From: Tanypteryx hageni
Lineage: Eukaryota > Arthropoda > Insecta > Odonata > Petaluridae
Assembly (NCBI GenBank): GCA_028673005.1
Contig: CM054116.1
Coordinates: 132,719,547 to 132,783,546 of the forward strand
Direction: 5' to 3'
Length of the DNA: 64,000 bases
Position numbers and translations under genes: made by a program. Positions 58,499-64,000 of this stretch are shown piece after piece; positions within the stretch are counted from its first letter, which is position 1; every line of letters begins with the position of its first letter. A model generated the notes under the pieces. That model worked only from the letters and a program-made list of their open reading frames with translations, was not told the DNA's origin and did no database searches.

Positions 58499-61400
58499 AT
58501 GAGCGGGAGAGGTAATTAACTTGTTTTTCACCAATATTATTGAAAATCTGGCATATTTCAGAACTCGGAACGTAGCCTAGCTCAGTTGATTAGTGGAATT
58601 TTAATTAAATGCATGGTTACTTGTCGTTGCAATCAACGATCGCTATTCTAGCCCTAATTTCATCGGTACATTTTGATTCTCTCGTTATCATGCTAGCAAG
58701 GTGCTTTACTTTACGATTTGAAACTGGTTCCGATGGATTTTTAACTTACGTTCAAGTTTTTCCTTTCTCCATATCCAAATCAACTTGGAATTTTTCTCAT
58801 TCGTTTCCTAGGATAATTTTGCTTATTTAACCTTAGCTGTGTCCGTCCGTCTTTCGAAGCATTCGTCCTCGCTACAAAGACTAACTATTAATGCTTACAC
58901 AACCAGTAAATTACTTATATAATCCTATCTCCTACAACATCTTGCTTAGCTTGAAACCATCAAAGTAGGTTTACGAGTTAATACAAACTATAGTTTTAAG
59001 AAATTCTTTTCTTTTTGACAATCTTTGAATAGTTCAAAATGTAAAAGAAAGAGCAAAGCCGTCGACATACGTTAAATCCGAAATTCTTTTCTCATTTGTG
59101 TCGGCAGATTTTTATGATGAGTTAGCGAACGATGTTGCCCTAGGGCTGGCAATTTTTTTATCCTGCCTGCTCCTGGCGTTCTGGGTATGGGAGGTCATTA
59201 GGCGGTACTGCGTCGGGCGGCGAAGAAGATGGAATGTTGAAGACGGCGTGCCCGACGTGGTGCATGATACCGCCAATTTGCCTGTAAGTATAATACGCGT
59301 ATACTTGCGATTACATTCTTCTCTTATCTTATAAACCCTTCTAGTAGGTTATTTTATGCTGTTATTAACAAAAATGTTTCTGCTTTGATCCGCCTTCGGA
59401 TCCCAAAGTATCATTTATGTATTTATTTATATATATTGAGAAACTTCGTCAACTTCACTTCATATCTACATAATTACGTCAACTCATCTTGTTGTTTTCT
59501 TTTTCAGAATGAAGAGACTCCACGAGGAATTCTCAAAAGACCTCAGGACCAGCAGCACGTGAGTGTTAATCACGATGTTCTGATTTTTCTGCATATACGT
59601 ATTTACTCTGATGCATGAGTGGTGATGGTGCCAGTCATAGATGAAAATCTTTTTTTCTTTCAAAGTATTTAATGTATTAAATTATAGCTCACATCCCAAA
59701 ACTTGTTAAGATTGATAAGATTGTTAGCATGTCAGCTGATACTACCAATAGGTACTAACATTGGTAGGGATTGCAATCCCGGAGGGATATTCTAATCCCG
59801 GGGTTACGAGATTGTGATTTTTTCAATCCCGGGATCGAGGAAAAGTGGTGGGAAATGAAAAACATACTATATTTTTAAACAACAATTTTGTATCATACGC
59901 AGACATGAAATCATCATATGCAGTTATTGAAGTAATGTCAAGTTTACACAAAATTTAAGTAACGTCAATGAAAATAACTTTTTATCAGCAGGTAAAACTA
60001 TAATCAAACACGTATTTTTGGAGAAAAGGTAATGGAAATTTAAATAACTAAAGTAGCAATTGTTGCGGTATCTTAAATTAAATTAAATGGATTGCATTTA
60101 TGTAAATTAAACGGTATTATTAGATTAAGGTTCTCCTCACTTAAAAGCTATTCACAAATTTCTGAAATATGCCCTTAAAAAACAAAGTGCATCTAATGTC
60201 GGGTCACTCATTCTTGATCTGTATTTATTGCACAGCATCCCTGCTGATGAAAAAGCCCTTTCTGATTCTATACTAGTAGGAGGAATAGCTAGCAACTGCT
60301 GGTAAAGAAACTGCAGATTTTCTCATTTACGTCCATTTTCACGGAAATCCTTTTGCTCTGGTGCTATTGATAATGCTAGATCATTTGAATGATAGCATGA
60401 GGAATATTTCTGGTGAGTAACTAAACATTGGGCAATGACGGAATCGAGTTCTTTCTATAACTTCTCTGAATATGATGCACCAGTCTCAAAACGTTCATAT
60501 GCTGCCGTTCGCTTAGTGTGTAAGTCATCATTTATAAATCGGCTTCTTGATGCTAATGAAACTTGGTCTTCTTTCTTGTGCAGTGGTTCACATGTTTTAC
60601 TAATATTACAATAACATGTACTCAGGTTTTCTGTAACAAACATTTTTATGTTCGCTAGTGATGGCACAGAAAATATATTATCACGAGCCTGTGACCCGTA
60701 CTGAAGATACCTCAATACCCCTGATAACTTAGTTCGTCTCTTCATTATTTGATTTTTCATATTATGTCCTAACTCTGTATTCACATCATTCAGTTTCTTC
60801 ATCATGATTTCCAACGCTGTCTCACGCGTCAAAAGATTTGCATCTCTTCGGCAAAGAGCTTCCATAGCAATTTTCGCTGGCTGCAGTGTTGCAAAAATAG
60901 AAGAAGCAAGTTCATGTTCACTCTCACTAAATGATATATCGGAATTCAGATCCATTCATTATGCAGGTTTTAAGCAATATAAAACGTTCGATCATTTCAA
61001 CTAAACTGTTCCAGCGAGTTCTTATATCCATAACAAGTGATTTTTCCTCCCCCTATTGTTCGATTACATATTTCTGAAGGAATCTCTCGTTTTTTGCGAG
61101 TGATTTTCTGAAGAGAAGAACAGTTTTCCTTATTTTTTGAATCAATAACTCAATGTTTGTTTCTGATAGTTTGTACGCACCTCCGCCTTCAAACGAATCA
61201 TCTTCGTCTGTTTCATCACTCGAGGAAAAGGATTCATCACTTGATTCATGTCCTTCCGATTCCGCGAATTCCATTTTTTCTTGATAATATTCATTCTTCT
61301 TTAGGTTTGCCACACCCCAAAGGATATTTTTCATTTTTTTCGTTGTTCTTATTTTCCAAGAATGATGACATATCATAAACTCAGATAAAAAGCAGTAATT

Positions 61401-63949
61401 CTCATTGAATTCCAACGACTTATATATTTTATTATACATCAAATACAATTTAATAGTTGGCGCCACCTGATAGCAAAAGCAAATATGTCAATCCCGAAAT
61501 CCCGGGATTTAGGTTTACCTAATCCCGAGATTTCGGGATAGAAATTTTGGACGGGATCCCGGGACTGCAATCCCTAAACATTGTAGGTGCAAAAAGTACA
61601 GGTTCGAAGAATCTTTTCCGGAAATTATCGGACAACTGTAGTAGAACATTTGTGGGGATCCGTTGCACGGAACACATTTACATTAAAACGGTCTGTGGAA
61701 GTTGGTATTGTAAAAATATTCAGATTTGTTCATATGGACACGGTACGAGTGGAGACACTGAAATCATTTTGTGATTTTAACGACGAATTTTGTCGCATAC
61801 GAGCACAAGATTTCTGAGACTTATGCTTACTCTTGAAAGAATAAATACTAAAAATGGTTCAACAGCTTATTTTTTTATCAGTTGAAAATGCACCCGTTAT
61901 TCTTCCGAAATTTGCCGAAGATCCTAAGTCAGCACTTTGGTTCTAGTTCTTACACAATGTTGATGCCATTTCCAAAATGGAGGGGAAGCCGCATGTGAAT
62001 TTTTGCGTATGTATAAGAATTTGGAAGAGAAAGAAATCTAAGTTATTTCCGCCCAAAGTGAAAGAATTGGAGAGGAAAAGTGCTAACGATGGTACAGCCT
62101 TCCCTCGTTTTACGAACTTAATTCGTTCCACGAAAACTGTTCGTCAGGCGAAAACTCGTAAAACAAAGATTATTTTCCCATTGCATCGTCAAACGGTAGT
62201 TCGTAAAACGAGGGAAGGTGCATTCATTCATCCATCCATCAAGATGATCCAATCCAATTAAGTAAAGGACGCAAATTGGATGCACTCGAACAGCTAGAGA
62301 TAATTATTTGTAAAGACTCGCCCCTCTTAAATAAATACCTTTTCCACAATCATTCGGCTCTATTTAGCTTACCGAATATTTTTTTAATACTTTGTATGAA
62401 CATTGTTGTCTTTGGCCCTTTTACCAAGTTTTCGTAACTTTTTGTAACATTTGGCTAGTATGATGCTTTCGCCTTCGTTTCCCAACCGCTCATTCAATTA
62501 CCTTAATCACCTGATGATGCTGCGATCGTAGTGAAAACGGTCGTGTTTAAATTTAAATTTGTGGAAACTACAAAGTCATTTTTTCATTATTACATATTGG
62601 AAATTATGTGACTCAGCACTTGGGCAAAAGAAATATTTTATGGAACTGTAAAATAATTTTATTTTTCTGAGATTTGAATAAGCTTTGTTACTTTTTGTTT
62701 CATTAAATTGTAAATTTTTTTGAGAAACTTAATAAACTTCATTTCATGACTACGTATTGGTTTTAAGTCATCCTGATGTTTTGCTCTTCAGGCTGAAGAG
62801 CAGGCGCATGACCCCTCCTCTCCTCACTTCAGACGTAGTCAACCGCCGGGAAAACACGTGAGTGTTACCCTATTTATATGGTTAATCTATATATGTCTGT
62901 GTAATAATAAAACAAAAGATACATAATTATATAGTCAACAACAAAACATTAGTTCTCCTATCAATAGATTGAAAATATAAATAACAATTATCTGTTGAAT
63001 TGCATTTATGTTCTTTGTAATGTTTAGATGCTTCTACCAGCTTCCTTAGTAGACCATTTTTTCCCCAGGTCAGATTTTGCGACGAGGTGACCGCGTCAAA
63101 TGGCAATGGACACGCAGAATTGGTAAATTTTCATTCAAGTATCTTATTGCGCCGCCCCAGCTCGCTGCTCGCAACAATTCCGTAATGACGTTTGGCGGAC
63201 GTTCTGCCTGCTAACTTTCTTGCAGCTTCACATTAGCAAAGTATTTCAATCAAGTTCGATAAATCAAAATTCATTCTTTACCTTTTTGCGAAAAAAACTT
63301 TTTAGGATTAATTTTTAATTATTTTATTACGATGGTGGCCTGAGTCGCGCGCGGACATTTTGACAGCATGGGAAAATTTTGCCCGTTTAAAAAATAAAAT
63401 ACCATTTGCGAATAGGTTTAGTAAATGTTTGCCAGTAAATATGTAATACTTCTCATAACCAGCGACTTCAGCGAGGGCCAAAACGAGTATAGTGGAGCGA
63501 GGGGTTGTCGCGTGTAGCCCATGGAGCGGGTGTAAACGGCTTGTGCACCATCGGCGCAAAAGTTGGAGAATCTAGTAAAACTTAAAAAACGTGTTAAAAT
63601 TTGCACCGGCACCGATATTACAATTCTAAGTTATTTTGATACGCTAGAGAAAACTGCCCTGAACCACGGTTTTCGGATTTCCCATGTAAATCAAATGGGA
63701 AGGATAATAGATCCTGGAATCGAACCCGAGACGTTCAATATTCGAAACAAAAACTAACCTCGGGAGCTCGGCTCCGGTAGCGGGAGACTTCCACAAAGTG
63801 TCATGAAAAGCGGTCGATTGGTGCAAAAGTTCATAGATAGGGGTTCAAGAGACGGTCCGGCGTCGGCGGCCGAGGAAGGAGAGACAAGGATGAAGAAGAA
63901 GACCTCTCGTTGGAGCCGGACGGGACGGAGGAAAGCGAAAATTCGACAA
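58499..63949 (+). CDS. Spliced gene, copy 3, 3' end outside the window
   Basis: Predicted exons are 58499-58511, 59108-59283, 59508-59558, 62792-62857, 63069-63122 and 63830-63949. The last coding exon would lie past 64000. Exons 1-6 encode the same residues as copy 2. All splice sites are intact, so nothing seen marks this copy as a pseudogene. The SINE upstream of exon 6 is also present. Confidence 0.7.
59765..61576 (-). mobile_element. hAT element in intron 3, unit C
   Basis: Same insertion. The flanks are AACATTGG and AACATTGT (one change). Transposase remnants are at 61466-60455 on the minus strand. Nearly identical to unit B. Confidence 0.9.
62095..62220. mobile_element. Short MITE with CAG-type inverted ends, unit C
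   Basis: Duplicate of 13935-14060. Confidence 0.63.
63660..63820 (-). mobile_element. tRNA-like SINE upstream of exon 6, unit C
   Basis: Duplicate of 15500-15660. It retains the best box B (GGGTTCGATTCC on the minus strand). Confidence 0.57.
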
Positions 63950-64000
63950 GTGCGTTGAGTTATACAGGTGGTAACGCGCCAGGGTTGTGGGGCGGGGCGG

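Larger units (their letters stand above)
48196..64000. repeat. Tandem segmental duplication, unit C (partial)
   Basis: This third copy is cut by the window end just after predicted exon 6. Its first 1.3 kb (48196-49500) is clearly more diverged from A and B than the rest and holds an 86-bp segment (49386-49471) absent from both. Private deletions include about 40 bp in the hAT element near 52168 and about 55 bp near 56955. The last 35 bases of the window also begin to diverge from the other units. Confidence 0.93.

Overview
This is eukaryotic, AT-rich, intron-bearing and transposon-dense DNA, most likely from an insect. Pointers are the mix of hAT, Tigger/pogo and piggyBac-like DNA transposons, several non-LTR retrotransposons, a tRNA-like SINE, and GC-rich coding exons inside AT-rich introns. 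The insect order cannot be fixed from this sequence. No bacterial genes, operons, CRISPR arrays or rRNA/tRNA genes are seen.

The window is dominated by a head-to-tail tandem duplication: unit A (1-25327), unit B (25328-48195) and a partial unit C (48196-64000). Unit A is longer mainly because it alone carries a 2.2 kb LINE insertion near 21-23 kb. Long stretches are nearly identical, while other blocks differ by several percent, so the array looks mosaic.

Each unit has the same order. First come about 10 kb of intergenic repeats: a hAT element with a dimerisation-domain ORF, a minus-strand LINE split by a Tigger transposon, the 3' tail of another LINE, and a SINE. Next is one spliced plus-strand gene (seven predicted exons, about 230 codons). 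Then come MITEs and, in unit A only, the extra LINE. Gene copies lie at 10333-19776, 35659-45084 and 58499 to the window end (last exon outside).

The gene is not recognised. Splice phases give a coherent model: a tiny ATG exon (MSGR), an exon encoding a single transmembrane helix followed by an arginine-rich stretch, a GILK exon, a cassette-like exon, an exon that completes a KHVRF motif across its junction, a basic (or, in another frame, acidic) exon, and a low-complexity C-terminal exon ending LEYLLDLVE. GILK and KHVRF match the SILK and RVxF docking motifs of protein phosphatase 1 (PP1). A consensus-like RFX X-box lies about 60 bp before the ATG in all copies. The working idea is a membrane-anchored PP1-binding protein, possibly ciliary, in tandem copies. 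That role is inference only.

The remaining sequence is mostly old mobile DNA. Several insertions have readable target-site duplications, and the differences between units give a history of insertion, deletion and probable gene conversion.
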